Positions 24,008-37,500 of a stretch of DNA of 64,000 nucleotides are shown here, piece after piece (the first letter of the stretch is position 1; every line of letters begins with the position of its first letter). Under the pieces are notes generated by a model. It made no database searches and had not been told where the DNA came from. It saw only the letters and a list, made by a program, of their open reading frames with translations. The stretch covers positions 124,001-188,000 of the forward strand of contig NW_025955003.1 in assembly GCF_022376445.1 (NCBI RefSeq). The letters are read 5' to 3'. The DNA is from Fomitopsis serialis (taxonomy: Eukaryota; Basidiomycota; Agaricomycetes; Polyporales; Fomitopsidaceae). The position numbers were made by a program, and so were the translations under genes.

Positions 24008-27000
24008 ATGTCGTCCCCCACTGAGAAGGAGGCCGGCTCGACCGAGCCGGTCAAGGATACCAACCAACCCGAGATCCCTGCCGAGGAGCCTGAAAAGAGG
24101 AAGCGAGAGTACAAGGATTTTGGACATGAGCAGGAGAAGGCTACGCGTAAGTGCACTCTATTTGACGCGTCGTGTGTTGAAGTTTGACCTTACGCGTCTG
24201 CGTAGACGCCAAGGTGGACATGTCGCAAATCCAACTGCGCGCGGAAGACCTTTATGACAAGGAAAAGGTCGACCTCGAGACCATCGTCGTGGAGGATGTC
24301 TTCAGACTCCTCCAGTGCGACGACAATGGCTTGTCTGACGAGGAGGTTCTTCGTCGTCTCGAGCTGTTCGGCCCGAACAGGCTCGAATCTGAGGAGCAGA
24401 ACGCTTTTCTCCAGGTCCGTCCTCCTCCTCTATCTCATCCTTTTCAATCCTTACACAGTGATTAGTTCTTGTCGTTCATGTGGAACCCGCTATCGTGGGT
24501 CATGGAGGGTGCCGCGCTTGTCGCTATTGTTCTCTCGAACGGCGAGCACCAGCCGCCAGATTGGGAAGACTTCGTCGGTATCATCCTCCTTCTGCTCATC
24601 AACTCCGGTATTGGTTTCTACGAAGAGCGCAACGCTGGTAACGCCGTCAAGGCGCTGATGGACTCCCTCGCTCCCAAGGCCAAGGTCAAGCGCGCTGGCT
24701 CATGGAAGGAGATCGATTCTGCGGATCTCGTCCCTGGCGACATGATTTCGTTCAAGATCGGTGACATCGTTCCCGCCGACTGCCGTCTGACCGAGTCCAT
24801 CAACGTGTCGATCGACCAGGCTGCGCTCACTGGCGAGTCATTGCCTCAGAGCAAGAAGGTTGGCGATCAGTGTTTCTCGTACGTTTCGAGTCTCGTTTGG
24901 TTTTCGATTTGATTGGACACTGATTGTATGCGTGTAGTGGTTCGACTTGCAAGCAGGGAGAGGCTGAAGGTGTCGTCATCTCCACCGGTCCTAACACATT
25001 CTTCGGTCGCGCCGCGTCGCTCGTCGGTCAGGACGACGACACCACCGGTCACTTGCAGAAGATTCTTGCGCAGATCGGCTCCTTCTGCCTGATCTCCATT
25101 GGTATCTTCGTCATCGCCGAGATCTTCTGCTTGTACGCCGGCTTCCGCTACAACTACCGTCGTGGCCTCAACGACATCCTGGTGCTCCTGATCGGCGGTA
25201 TCCCCATCGCCATGCCCACTGTGTTGTCCGTCACCCTGGCTGTCGGCGCCCAGCAGCTCGCGAAGTACAAGGCTATCGTCACTCGTATCACTGCCATTGA
25301 GGAACTTGCCGCCGTCACCATCCTGTGCTCTGACAAGACCGGTACGCTCACGACGAACAAGCTCACCATCGACCGCGAGACTATCCGCACTTACGGTCCC
25401 TTCTCCGCTGAGGACGTCATTCTTCTCGCCGCGTACGCTTCGCGTACCGAGAACCAGGATGCTATCGACTCTTGCGTCGTCGGCGCTCTCACCGACACCA
25501 CTCGCGCGCGCTCTGGTATCAAGCTGCTCGACTTCAAGCCCTTCAACCCTGTCGACAAGCGTACGGAGATCACGTACCGTGAGGAGTCGACTGGCCGCCT
25601 CAAGCGCGTCACCAAGGGTATGACCGGTATCATCATCGAGCTCTGCTCGCGTAACAAAACCGAGGAGCAGGAGAACAAGCTCGAGGCTGACGTCGAGGAG
25701 TTCGCCGCGCGTGGTCTGCGTGCGCTCGCTGTCGCTTACGAGGAGGTTGAGGGTGACGACTTCGAGGGTGAGGGTAACGGATTTGAGCTGATTGGTCTTC
25801 TCCCTATCTTCGACCCTCCTCGTACGGACACCAAGCAGACGATCGACGATGCCATGCTTCTCGGCGTCAAGGTCAAGATGGTCACCGGCGATCAGCTCGC
25901 CATCGCGAAGGAGACCGGTCGTCGTCTCGGTCTCGGTGACCACATGTACCCGGCTAAGGTGCTCAAGGACGGTCCCGAGGCCGGTGGCAAGCATGCGTCG
26001 CTTGACGCGATGATCCTCGACGCCGACGGTTTCGCTGGCGTCTTCCCCGAGCACAAGTACGAGATCGTCAAGCGTCTCCAAGGTCTTGGTCACTTGGTTG
26101 CCATGACTGGTGACGGTGCGAACGACGCCCCCGCCCTCTCCCGTGCTAACGTTGGTATCGCCGTCGAGGGCGCTACCGACGCTGCCCGTGGCGCTGCCGA
26201 CATCGTCTTGACGGAGCCTGGTCTTTCCACCATCGTGCACGCCATCCGGGGATCGCGCGTCATCTTCCAGCGTATGCGCAACTACTCGATCTACGCCTGC
26301 GCCGTCACGATCCGTATCGTCGTCTGCTTCGCTATTCTGGCCTTCGCGTTCAAATTCGACTTCCCGCCGTTCATGGTCCTGATCATCGCCCTGCTCAACG
26401 ACGGTACCATCATGACTCTGTCGGTCGACCGTGTTCTGCCCTCGAGCACACCTGACAGCTGGGACTTGGCCGAGATCTTCTCGTACGCCGTCGCTTACGG
26501 TATCTACCTCACTGCGTCCACGATCGCCCTCGTCGCTATTTGCATCAAGACAGAGTTCTTCTACAACAAATTCGGCGTCACGTTCGAGAATGGGCTCACG
26601 CAGGCGACGAACCACAACGACCGTGTCCTTCACTCGATTGTCTACCTCCAGGTCGCCATCATCTCGCAGGCCCTCATCTTCGTCACACGTTCGCACAGCT
26701 TCTTCTTCATGGAGAGGCCGTCTGTTGCACTGTTTGTGGCGTTCTGCATCGCGCAGCTCGTGTCGACGATCATCGCTGTGTACGCCGACTGGGGCTTCAC
26801 TGACATCCACGGAATCTCCGGTGGTTGGGTCGGTATCGTTTGGGTTTGGGTACGTTTCCGATCATGTTAACATGGCCCTCACCATTCTCTAACCCATGCG
26901 TTTGCAGGACATCATCTGGTTCGTCCCTCTCGACTGGATCAAGTTCGCGATGAAGGCCACCATCATCAAGAAGCTTCGCAACCGCCACAACGCCGCAATG

Positions 27001-27240
27001 GCGGAGGCTTCCATCGCCCAGTCGTCCGGTGTCCCCATGACTCGCACCCAGTCTCGCGCGGCTTCCGTCCACGAGTCCCTCTACTCCAACCGTGTGTCGT
27101 TCATCCGCCGCGCCGCCCGCAAGGTCGGCTTCGGCACCAAGGTCTCGATGAAGCCGGAGGAGCTTCAACGCTTCAGCAGCATCCAGGCCCAGCGTGCGGG
27201 CGCGACCCTTGCGCGCAACCCCTCCCGCACCGCTGCATAG
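24008..27240 (+). CDS. PMA1: plasma membrane H+-ATPase (P-type, P3A)
   Basis: Five exons, 24008..24146, 24206..24414, 24466..24878, 24938..26849 and 26908..27240, give 1001 aa. It pumps protons out of the cell at ATP cost and drives nutrient symport and cytosolic pH control. P-type motifs are in order: TGES (from about residue 238), the phosphorylation site CSDKTGTLT (Asp about 386), and the hinge [11 protein letters not shown] (from about 644). About ten membrane segments and the cation-transporter N-terminal domain are present. The nucleotide-domain KGAP motif reads KGMTGII, with following sequence closer to plant pumps than to yeast Pma1. The basic, Ser/Arg-rich C-tail (ending RNPSRTAA) is the expected autoinhibitory domain. 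The first donor is GTAAGT and the second is the weak GTCCGT. Codon use is strongly C-ending, as in highly expressed genes. It lies in the core, outside the duplicated modules. Confidence 0.95.
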
Positions 27241-27995
27241 AGTACGTGGGCTGCCGACGTGTTGGTGGCTGGCCGTGGCTAAGGCTCAGGTGTCGTCCCT
27301 TCTATCCGTTGTAATTCGCGTATACCCCTGTATCACCGCCTCCCTCTCGACACCTGCGGTACTGGTCTGGCTGGTTGCTCGCGCGCCGGTGCGTCTCCGT
27401 GTACTCTTTTGTGTTTCTTACTTCGACGATTCATGTCTTACATGACCCTGATTCTATTCATGTTGTACACGCTCCACGACGTGCGGTTTCAGTCCGTAGT
27501 TCGCATCACACGACCGTATGTTATATACATAGCAAAAGTAATATCATGCATAGATTCCCGGGACTTCTTGTGGTGCGATTGTGTGCGATGGGGAGTAATG
27601 CGACTCACTGTCAGGTGCGCAATGCGAGGCATCGGCTTCATCGCTTGTAAGTACTGTCGTAAGTTGCGTCGGTATAGCACCGTATAGGGCATTATGTAGG
27701 TTCGACACAAACTCCTGACACAAACCTTTCCGCACTAGCGCTGTGCTTTGTATGAATCCCGGAGGTATCACGCTCATGAACAAAACCGATCTCATGATGT
27801 AAGTGTGTAGCGCAACGAGCTAGGGCAACCAGAGAAAATGAACAAAATCACTTGGAACACTGACGTCTACAGGTCAAGGCAACGACAATGGAATTGTTCT
27901 GGGTATACGCTCCATGTTTGTTCACTACGATTGTAGACAGCAATACGGACAAGACATTTGCGTCGACCATGGCGCCCAAGCAGCGACACACCTCG
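27241..27995. other. 3' region of the H+-ATPase and intergenic
   Basis: Pyrimidine-rich 3' UTR-like sequence to about 27530, then AT-richer DNA up to the end of the convergent gene X1. No gene seen. Confidence 0.5.
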
Positions 27996-28942
27996 TCAAT
28001 CGAACGTTCTCGGCAGATCAAGCGGATCGGCGTCCAGTTCAGCTGGTGCCTTGCTAGGAATAGGAACCGTGAAGTGGACAGCCCGCTTTCCCGGACGCAC
28101 CAGCAAGTACATCACACCCTCCTTGAGAAGGAACTTCTCCTCGCCAGGTCGTATATCGGGCGTCCGCACACCGAAGCAGTTCTCGAGCGACATGAGCTTC
28201 ATCGGTGGTTTTGATAGCCACGGCGTGATCGGATCAGGCATTGACCATAGCTCGCATTCGAAGGGCGAGTTCGTCGCCTTCCCTGTCTTGGTATGCACGA
28301 AGTCGAGGCAGAATTCGTGGTGGTCGGAAACGCCGGGGAACAGCCGGATCGAGTAGGCACAGTTGGGGATAGGTCGAACGAAGACGTTACGCTCGCCAGG
28401 ACGAGGTTTGCGCTAGCTCATGGGATGCGTCAGTTGATGTCACGGACGACGTTCACCAGTCAAGACGTACTCCGGTCACTAGAGATGACGGTTTCTCAAG
28501 GAACTCCGCGCTGCCCACATTGACCAGTGCGGTAGCTTCTTTGAGAGAAGGGCAGGGTTGCCCGGCATAGGGAGTAGCGTCGGCCCGAATGAATTCGTCC
28601 AACCAAGCATAGACTTGTTCACTCGACAGAGGGCCTTTGTAGTCGCCCTCTGCTAATAAACAGAGGTCATAGTCGTGCCTTGGGATGATCCCAGGATATA
28701 GCTTGCGGACCATCTCGATAAGGCCCTCGCGCAATGTTTCTTCTTTTTCGACCGATGCCACAGCAGAGGATGCAGTCAGCGATGGTGCTGATCCCACCCC
28801 CACGAGACGACTTGCTCCATGATCTGCAGAACTTGAACGAGTTGCCCGAATGCCACCGTCATTGGCATCTTTATACGGTTGGTAGCGTTGTGAGTTCTGT
28901 ACATTGTGAGTCAGGCATCTAAACCTTCTGGGGTAGGAGACA
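27996..28942 (-). CDS. unknown agaricomycete protein X1, paralogue of X2
   Basis: The last exon (27996..28412) and the preceding exon (ending at 28471, donor GTACGT, acceptor GAGCTAG) are well supported because phase and position match X2. The start (ATG at 28942, MSPTPE) and first intron are a guess. An N-terminal helical block (MVRKLYPGIIPRHDYDLCLL, then AEGDYKGPL, then VYAWLDEFI) is followed, after the intron, by a beta-rich block (IRLFPGVSDHHEFCLDF, then RPGEEKFLLKEGVMY). I do not recognise the family. The same two blocks in the same order occur in X2 at 38140-39198. Low-complexity Ser-rich sequence links start and domain. It is oriented away from the DUF6532-like gene and transposase that lie between the two paralogues. 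Confidence 0.55.
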
Positions 28943-29264
28943 TACTCTGGACGTCGCGCGTCTAGACGCTGCCATGGCAAAATAGCAGTTGTTGACGAAC
29001 AGGTACTAGACGATAGGAACCGGCGTGCAGCTTTCGACGAGGAATGTGAGGGTAGCAGACGCCGCGGGTCACAGTGGTATTGGCTCAAGGGTCATGTCAT
29101 CGATGTACCGAACTCGAACATCAACTCTGCCGTCACGGGATGTGTCACACGCGTGTCAGCTTACCTGTGTGATCTCGAGTCTCGACGTGGTGTGGTAGGA
29201 AAGGTATTTGTGTATATTCATTTGCGCAGTGGTGCAGTGAAATACAACACAATCGTCGCATCTA

Positions 29265-29849
29265 CTAGTACTGGATTATGTCGATTCCACGACGAAAATT
29301 TTGCACTTGGGATGAATAGTGCAAACGGCGGAAGATGTGGTGCTTTGCACCTGGGCCATTCATGATAGCAGGTGCCACCAGATGCTCATGGCCACGTCGG
29401 CGTTCATGGGTATGATAATGAAGTTCATGGGGGGGCAGAGGCAACAAGCTCGTCACTTCAACTTGATGGTGCCATGGACTATGCCACCCTATGATGAGTT
29501 GGCCGTTGATATTATATAGTCCCATTGGTGGCAGTCCTTGATGTGCCAGTGCTCCGGCAATTGGGTGTGGTATGAATACCTGGACAGGGCGTATACCTTG
29601 GTCGTGTACATGTATTCTTGGACGCCACGGCACGAAAATGAACCCCCAAGTGTTGCCTTGATCCAGAGACCGCTGTGTAGTTACAACGGACATGCCCCAA
29701 CTGAGACATACGGTTGCAACTCTCCACATTGGCACTGCCTGTGCAAAAGCAGACTGAAGGTATATGTCTGCTGCGACTTGTTGTGGGAAGAGGTTTCCAG
29801 TAGATCCGAGGAAAATGCTTCGGTTGTTTGCAGGTTGAGCCATGTTCAA
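29265..29849 (-). CDS. hypothetical ORF, 194 aa
   Basis: An uninterrupted frame, unusually long for this AT-richer stretch. It is His/Pro-rich in its second half, with no recognisable domain, paralogue or splice support. It could be a real orphan gene or a chance frame. Confidence 0.25.
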   Translation of the reverse strand: MNMAQPANNRSIFLGSTGNLFPQQVAADIYLQSAFAQAVPMWRVATVCLSWGMSVVTTQRSLDQGNTWGFIFVPWRPRIHVHDQGIRPVQVFIPHPIAGALAHQGLPPMGLYNINGQLIIGWHSPWHHQVEVTSLLPLPPHELHYHTHERRRGHEHLVAPAIMNGPGAKHHIFRRLHYSSQVQNFRRGIDIIQY

Positions 29850-30940
29850 TATATTTCAATTAATCGGGTTCACTTCGCTCCGATCGTAGACTGTTCAGCG
29901 TAGTTCTGTACATAATGCCAGTGAGGATAGCGGTCAACAGCGATAATGACATAGCACAAATTCGTACGTTTCGAACGTTTGTTAGAAGAGAGTGAGAAGA
30001 GTTCGATGACAGTATTGCAAGACGGCTAGTAGTGCGATGGTTCGAGAATATATAGGCACAACGAGCGCTAGACTCTAGTGCACAACTTGATAGTATATCA
30101 TGCAGGATGTACCGTGGCACACTCGCCGCTGTCGGACAGGAAATTACTGTTTCAAAAAGACAAAAAAAGGAGAGTGATCACTAGGCTATGATTGCCTGCG
30201 CCAGGAACAACATCACTACCGGTAGCCATGTTATTATCAGTCTTATTCATAAGCCTTCACAATGTAGCCCTTGCGAGTGGTTCATGAACGAACTCAGAGC
30301 TTGATTGAACGGGAAGGCACAGACAATATCGTGGAGCGCTATTCTACAGCACGGCACGCAGAGTGAGACGTGTCTCGAATTAATTGTGACGGCGAGTCTG
30401 CCAGCAACTCGGAGTTCAAATTTTCAAACGTTCAAGCAGTGACTCAGTCATATTGATCTCTAACGGCCCCGGGGGTCTCGTGTTGTAGAACAATAGTTTA
30501 TAGTCCGGGTTTCAAATGGAACACATGTCAATTGAGAGAACCATGATCGGAACAAAAGCACAAGGGTCAAATGAACGACTCGGAGGAACAACAGCGCTAG
30601 TCTGTAGGAATTGTGTACGTGCTGCAGTCCATAACTTGAACATTTGCATGATCGTGATGAAACAGGTCACTGGGGTAACTGTAGTATGATATAAAAGCAG
30701 GCTCGGACAGGGCCTGAGGCTCGAGCATCACCTTCGCATCAGGAAAAAACCCTCTCGTGAATGCGCCGTAATACATTGTTATTCTGGGGAATCGACAGTA
30801 ATGACGTATGTTCCCGAGTTTTTCGAGAATAGCTTTTGTTAGCTAGTCTCCTCTCTTTGAAGTACGAATGGATACATAATATGGTGCATTCCGGAGCATA
30901 ACCCACCATTACTGTCTCATTGACTCGGAGTACTACGTTG
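29850..30940. other. AT-rich intergenic region with an orphan TATA box
   Basis: No gene found. A strong TATAAAAG on the + strand (30690-30697) is followed by an ATG at 30760 that opens only a 22-codon frame. This could be a relict promoter or one serving a non-coding transcript antisense to the 3' end of the DUF6532-like gene. Confidence 0.35.
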
Positions 30941-33900
30941 CTAGCATATTCCCCAGATGCTATGACAGTTCGGAGACAGCACAAATTGAGACTGAGTAAC
31001 ATTAGATGCATTGGGCGATAAACTATGGAATGCGACGAAAGCGACTCGAGAGCAATTAAGTACTGTGCAAAGCACTCGGAATGATATGGAATTATGTATG
31101 GAATCTCCGAATCTACTCGTCGGGTATGTCCTCCCAGTCAATGCTTGTGCCACCGATTCGCATGCTCGAGTGCATGACATGACCGGCTCTGTATACACAA
31201 CAGGTAAGACAGGTGACTCCGTGAGTGAATCAAATGCATACGTCGCAGCCTTGAATATACCATGCATAACGCGGTGATAACGTGTCGGCCGCTGGCGGCG
31301 GAATTCAGTGAGGCGCGCGATATGTTCACGGTAAGCAGGTGCACTCGGGGCGCCGAATTCAGACGCTTTGCTCATGTTGAGGTTGGAGTCTGATATCACT
31401 GACTCGACCTGGAAAACGAAAACGAGTCAAGAGAAGCGCCAATGGTGACCACTGGACTTACAGCAGTCATCGCCAAAGCTATCATTTCCCGTGATACCTC
31501 ATACTCTGAGGGTGCGGCTTGCATCGAAGACGAGAATAGGTTGCTATTGCTCAGTCCAACATTGTGATACTGCGCATTGGTGAAGAAAGCCGAGCGCACT
31601 GCTGACTTGATCACCGGGCTCTCGTAGAGAGCACGTCTATCAAAGCCATCCTATAAGTTCCAGAGATCATTGCGTCAGAAGCAGATCACGGCGGGGATAA
31701 TTCGTACGCACTGTCGATGTCCACGGGTAGATGTAGCCCATCTCTTTGAGAAGCGAGGCCTTGTCGGGCACGGTAGAGTCGTCTTCTGTATGATGGACAA
31801 GCTGGAAGAAATGTTCAACGCACGGTGTTATCGCTTTTTTGATCGCGCTCCGAAGCAGACTAAGTCGATGAGCAACCTGTGACCTCGGAGATACAAGTTA
31901 GTAATCAGCAGTATAATCGCAAAATGAACTGACGTAGGCCCTCAGTGGTTTGGCATAGTCTTCATCCGATCCAATCTCCAGGCGCTGAGCAATGTCTCCG
32001 TGGCCGCCATACCCGAGACCATCTGCCGCCTGAACAAGGGCCTCGTATGCCATGCGATCAAGGCCGTCCTTTTCGAGTGGAGTGAGCATACTATTGACGT
32101 CACTGAAGTCCGCCGCAGTCTTCAGTTGCCGGTCCTCTTCACGGCCGAAAACTACCATTTGGTCTCCAAACCCGTAGCTGAAGTGAATGAGCTGTATAAT
32201 GACAGCACTCTGAGGCTTGATGTCGATCTTGACGCTGTGTTTGCGCCTGATGATCTCGATATCGGTCCGTGAAAGCCACTTGATCGTCTTGACCGTGTCA
32301 TTGGCTGGGACCAAGCCAGGGTGGCGAGACTTCATGCGAGCTTTCGCCTTCAGAGCGACCGGGGCCAGACGGATCTCGGGCACCTAACACAGGCTCTACG
32401 TCAGCCAATACGGTATACATGGCTTCGAATGCCATACTTCTGCCTTCAACTTCGCTTTCTGCTTCTTTGTGAGCTGAGGAAATGCATTCATGTCAGTCGT
32501 GCAATCATATATGCTTATTTCGCAGCTACAGCGTACCTTCCCGGGCTGTTGTCCACGCGGTACTACAACTGGGTCATCGGACTCCTCGTCACTCAGCTCA
32601 GGAGCACCAGAAGCAGACGAGGTTGCATAGTCCGACTTGCGCGTCTCACGGTTGCCTGGGGCCGATTTGAACTTGGGAGCGGGCACTGCCTCATCGTCGC
32701 TGTTCACAGACTCGTGCATGACGTAGTCTTCGTCGGTGGTTGGCGGCTCTGTGGCATATAGTGAGGCGACACTCGATGAACGTGATCCTCTTGACGACTG
32801 CAAGCCAGAGGGATGTGTGCTTGGCACATCATCTGAGTCGACGTCTTCAAGAGGCTCGGCGGACGACTCCATGCCTATTGATCGCATTAGTATGCCACCA
32901 TCCGGCAACACTGGTATGAACGGTGCAGCGTCAGTGTCGACTCACCGGAACCCGTGATTGTCACTCGCTGATGGCAGACCATTGGCAAGTCAAAAGGCGG
33001 CCTCGGCATGAGATGTATACGGCGCACCTCTGAATCAAAGTCGTCACACTCTTCCCGTGGCTCTACCTCATCATCCTCATCGCAATCCTCAGCCACAAGA
33101 TTGTCGGCACCATCCTGGAGGGTCACGTCTTCACCGTCATCATCAAATGACTCTTCGTTCTCGTGAGCTGCAGTGCCAGACTGCCGACTTGTACCGGTCC
33201 CCTGGGTCTGCGAAACACCGGCACGTCTGGGCTGCGGTGGTGGTGGTGGTGGCACTGGCGAGTCAGAGTCTGATCCGTCATTGATGATGGCGGCCTTGTG
33301 GGGTCTCTCTGGGTAACGATGTATCATCCCAATGGTGAATGAACTCGGATATTCTGCAAAACGGCCGACTCACCCTTCTTGGACATCACTGGTCGCGAAG
33401 TGCTGACTTTCGCCTTCTTGCTTGGTTGTTGCCCCGTCTCCAGCCTTTTCTGCGCGCCGTTTGCCTTGTCACCTTTCGCTTTGTCACTAGGACCCTTGTC
33501 GATGGTCTTGGTGTTGACAGACTCGGCTCTCTTGCGCTTAGGATCCTTGTGCGTCTTCACGGATTTGTCGGCGCCAGTGCTTGCTAAAACGGGTAACTCG
33601 GAACTGTGAGTGCGATGTACGATAAGGTACCATATGCTCTGACTTGCCCTGCGTCTGCATCTTCACTGCTGGTTTCCTCACTACGGTCTTCGTGGCTGGC
33701 TTTGGCGTGATGGTCTTCTTGGGTGAGTCATCGACCTGTTTCTTCACGTACAACGCCCATGCTGTGTGTTGCGTCAGTCGAGTTCAGGTGACAGACACGG
33801 CGATGAACTTTACCGTCTGAAGCAGTCTTAGCAGCAATACGAGTAGGTCGTCCCGCTTTTGATATGATGTGAGCTCACTGATCATAAAGACACCATTGGA

Positions 33901-34018
33901 TCTAACCTAAATTTACGTCGGGCTCTGCATCATGGACACCTTCAGGTTCGCTCTCGTCCATATCGACCTTTGATCGCTGGCCAACACGACTTTTAGCGAC
34001 CCCTCTAATTGACGACAT
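30941..34018 (-). CDS. DUF6532-like protein, multi-exon
   Basis: Reading from ATG at 34018 (MSSIRGVAKSRVGQ) through about ten small exons joined by phase-consistent GT-AG introns. The N-terminal half is long, disordered and acidic/basic (Lys/Pro/Ser-rich, a seven-Pro run at about 33240, DDDGEDVTLQD). The C-terminal half is helical, with AHRLSLLRSAIKKAI, EMGYIYPW, FDRRALYESPVIKSAVRSAF and EMIALAMTA. That pattern is what I recall of DUF6532, an agaricomycete-specific domain of unknown function common in repeat-rich regions. The 3' end is uncertain: the last frame runs to 30941 but may stop or splice near 31190. It is divergent from the Plavaka transposase, about 560 bp away. Confidence 0.55.
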
Positions 34019-34574
34019 CCAGCCCTATGACCGCACGCCAGCAGGTAAGTCAATTGATGAGCAACTCGACACAATTGCTGATGATAGGACGTTAGCTAGG
34101 AATCAGTGGCTCGCTAGACCAACACGGCAGCTGCGAGATGTATGCCAGTGTCAGGACATACCAGGATGATTGCAGTCCAGGTCTGGTCAGTCGAGACTCG
34201 GACGACTGCAATGACGGTTGAGGGATAGATTATGACTGGTGAGTAGAATAAATGAATGTCCGTATCGAAGGAAAGTTTGACGACTGATGCAGGAAAAGAG
34301 GGCTTGCACAGAGATGTGCAGGTGAGAGTCGCGCTGGCATACTTAGGCGCGTGCGCAAATACGTGCATTACTCGGCAAGCAGTTGCTCGTGACGCTGACG
34401 AAGCTGTACGTCCTCTTGGTGAACATCGATCTGCCTAACACTCACCGCGACTTGCACTCAGGCTAACATTGCTATCCCTACGACTTTGTACATTGGTAAG
34501 CCATGCAACTTCTATCCCTCTGTACAGTACAATGACGACTCTACAGATTCTCGTGTAATCTACCCAAGCGCAGA

Positions 34575-37500
34575 ATGTCATACAGGTGCAACGGCTGCAC
34601 AAGTACCTTCGCACGTCACGGCACATACATCCAACATCTCCAATCCAGTACGAATGCTGCTTGTCAACTCGCTCGCCGGCAGCAAGCAGAATCCATGCGC
34701 CATCCCACTCGCCGCGCGAGTCATAGGCGTTCTGCACGTTCACACTCACGAGGTCGATCAGCAGCTGAAGCTTCAGAGTCCAGCAGTGTTCCCGGAGAGG
34801 CTGATGCTGAGGATGAGCAGGCCGCATTCGAAGGGGACTTCTTTGGTTCTGCAGAGGAGTATGGCCATGGAGATCTCCCGTTTCCTCGGGATGATGGCGA
34901 CACCGAGGACCACGTCAATGTCGACCACGACCCGGTGGACGAGTCGAGCGATGACGAGGGATCTGAGGAAGATGCTGTCGGCCGTGATGTTCTCCGTCCG
35001 AGCAATGAGGTCCAGCGCGATGGACATCCGCTCCAACCTCCGATTCCTGAGGTGCCACTTCGCTCATCTCCTGCCTCGAACGCAGACGACGAACACGATA
35101 TGGCTGAAGGGCAAGTTCCTGATGATGCTTCGCAAGCAGGACCGAGCGGCGCACCTGGTGGACTGGACCCCGATGCTCACGAACAGATCCGTCGAGCACC
35201 TGCGTATGTTGTCCCATTTGGCGGCGCGGCTGGGGCTCCTGTGCCGCCAGAGTCTGGACAAGCACCCGAGGCAGGCTACACCGAGTATGAGGGCACTGTC
35301 GATCCTAAGGCTGCAAATCCATATGCGCCTTTTGCCTCGAAGATGGACTGGGAAATCGCACGCTGGGCGAAACTGCGCGGCTCTGGATCAACAGCGTTCT
35401 CCGATCTACTCGCCATACCCGAGGTCTGTCATGCGATTTCCTATGCTCATTTTCGTGGCTCACTTGTGTATCTATAGGTCCGTGAGCGGCTCGGGCTATC
35501 CTACAAGAATTCCGATGGGTTAAACAAAATCATCGACGAACAGTTACCGAACCAACGCCCGATGTTCCACCAATTCGAAGTCACCATCAATGGCGAACGC
35601 TTTGACATGTTCAAACGCGACATACTCGAGTGCGCGCGTGCTCTCTGGGGTGATCCGGAACACACGCAATACCTGTGTTTCGCTCCGGCGCGCCACTATG
35701 CTGATGGCGACCACACCCTGCGACTCTACCACGATCTTGATACCGGGGAGTGGTGGTGGGCTACACAGGTATGCTATAGTCTTTGCGTGCTCGAGTGTAT
35801 TGCGGCTGAGCAGATCTGATAGAAAATTCTCGAGAAGGAGAGACCTGGCGCGACTGTCATGCCCATCATCATCTCTTCCGATAAAACCCAACTCACAACG
35901 TTTCGGAGCAAGTCCGCATATCCAGTGTACCTCACCATAGGAAATCTGCCGAAGGAGATCCGCCGCAAGCCTTCGCATCGTGGTCAAATTCTTCTCGCGT
36001 ACCTGCCAGCAGGCCGACTGCAGCACATCACGAACAAAGCTGCCCGCCGCCGGACGCTGGCAAATGTATTTCACGCCTGCCTTTCTATGATACTCGAGCC
36101 TCTTCGACAGCCCGGCGTCGACGGTATCGAGATGACAAGTGGCGACGGGGTAGTGCGCCGCTGCCATCCTATCTTGGCGGTGTACGTCGGGGACTATCCA
36201 GAACAGGTTCTCGTTACGGGAACCTACACTGGAGACTGTCCTATTTGCAAGTGTCCACACGATGAACTAGGGGATTACCCTTGTCTGTCGAGTCCTCGTG
36301 ATGTTGATGAGGTGTTTGCTGCCCTCCATCTCGCCGGTACTGCCGACTACAACCGTGCCTGCAACATCGCGGGCATCAAGCCCATCCAACATCCCTTCTG
36401 GGAGCATCTCCCCTACGTCGACATCTTCCGATCCATAACGCCCGACATCCTGCACCAATTACATCAAGGCGTGATCAAGCACGTTCTCGCATGGATTACA
36501 GATATCGTTGGCAAGGACGAGGTCGACGCGCGGGTCAAGCGACTGCCACCGAATCATAGCATACGCGTTTTTCATAAAGGCGTTTCCGGCCTATCGCGCG
36601 TCACAGGCACTGAGCATAAGCAGATTGCTCGCTTCATCCTTGGCCTCCTGATCGATGTTCCGTTACCAAGGGACGAGTCCGCAGACCTGATCAGTGCAAC
36701 GACGGCGCTGCTGGACTTCCTCTACATGTCGCAATACTCCGTGCACTCGAGCGCAACTCTCGCCGCACTCGAGAGCTCGCTCTCTGTGTTCCATGCGAAG
36801 AAGGACGTTTTCATACGGCTCGGTGCTCGTAGTAATTTCCTCATCCCGAAGCTACACATGCTAACCCACTACGTCCGAGCAATCAAGCTCTATGGAACAA
36901 CAGATAATTACAACACGGAGGCGACGGAGCGCCTCCACATCGATTTCGCAAAAGAAGCCTACCGTGCGACGAACCACAAGGATGAATTTCCTCAAATGAC
37001 AAGATGGCTCGAACGCCGCGAGAAGGTCCTTCAACACGCCAACTATGTCGAATGGCGCCTACTACGTGTGGACGGCAGTCATGAAGATGCAGTTGCTGCG
37101 CGTCGAGTGGTACGGTGGCGGCCGCCAGACATGGCGTGTACCCTCCAACATGTCATGACGAAGTATCCGAGCCGTAAGGCCGTCCCTATCGCTGAACTCG
37201 TCTCTCCTGATGGCTATGGTGCGAGTTTCCTCATACCGGCTCTGGCTCGCTTCGTCGTCGAACATACCAATCCTTCCCTGTCGCGCAATGAGGTAGAGGC
37301 TCGAGCTGCGCACATGCTATTCCCTTTCTCGACACTTCCGGTATTCCACAAGGCGAAGTTCCGCAACGTCGAACACCATGGCAAGGAAACTCTTGATTCT
37401 ATACATGCTCGACCGCGGCAATTGGGGCATGATAGCGAGATCCTCATACCTGCTCGTTTCGATACTGCGCTCGTGCGTGTGCGGCGGGTTGATGATCAAC

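Noticed and set aside
23160..24156. Long overlapping - strand frames at the ATPase promoter
   Set aside because: They cross the promoter and first exon of the ATPase and have Arg/Pro/Ser-rich chance composition.
24867..26810. 647-codon frame on the - strand
   Set aside because: Exact shadow of exon 4 of the H+-ATPase. It is rich in Asp/Glu/Val/Arg, as expected when a C-ending coding exon is read backwards, and no motif is present.
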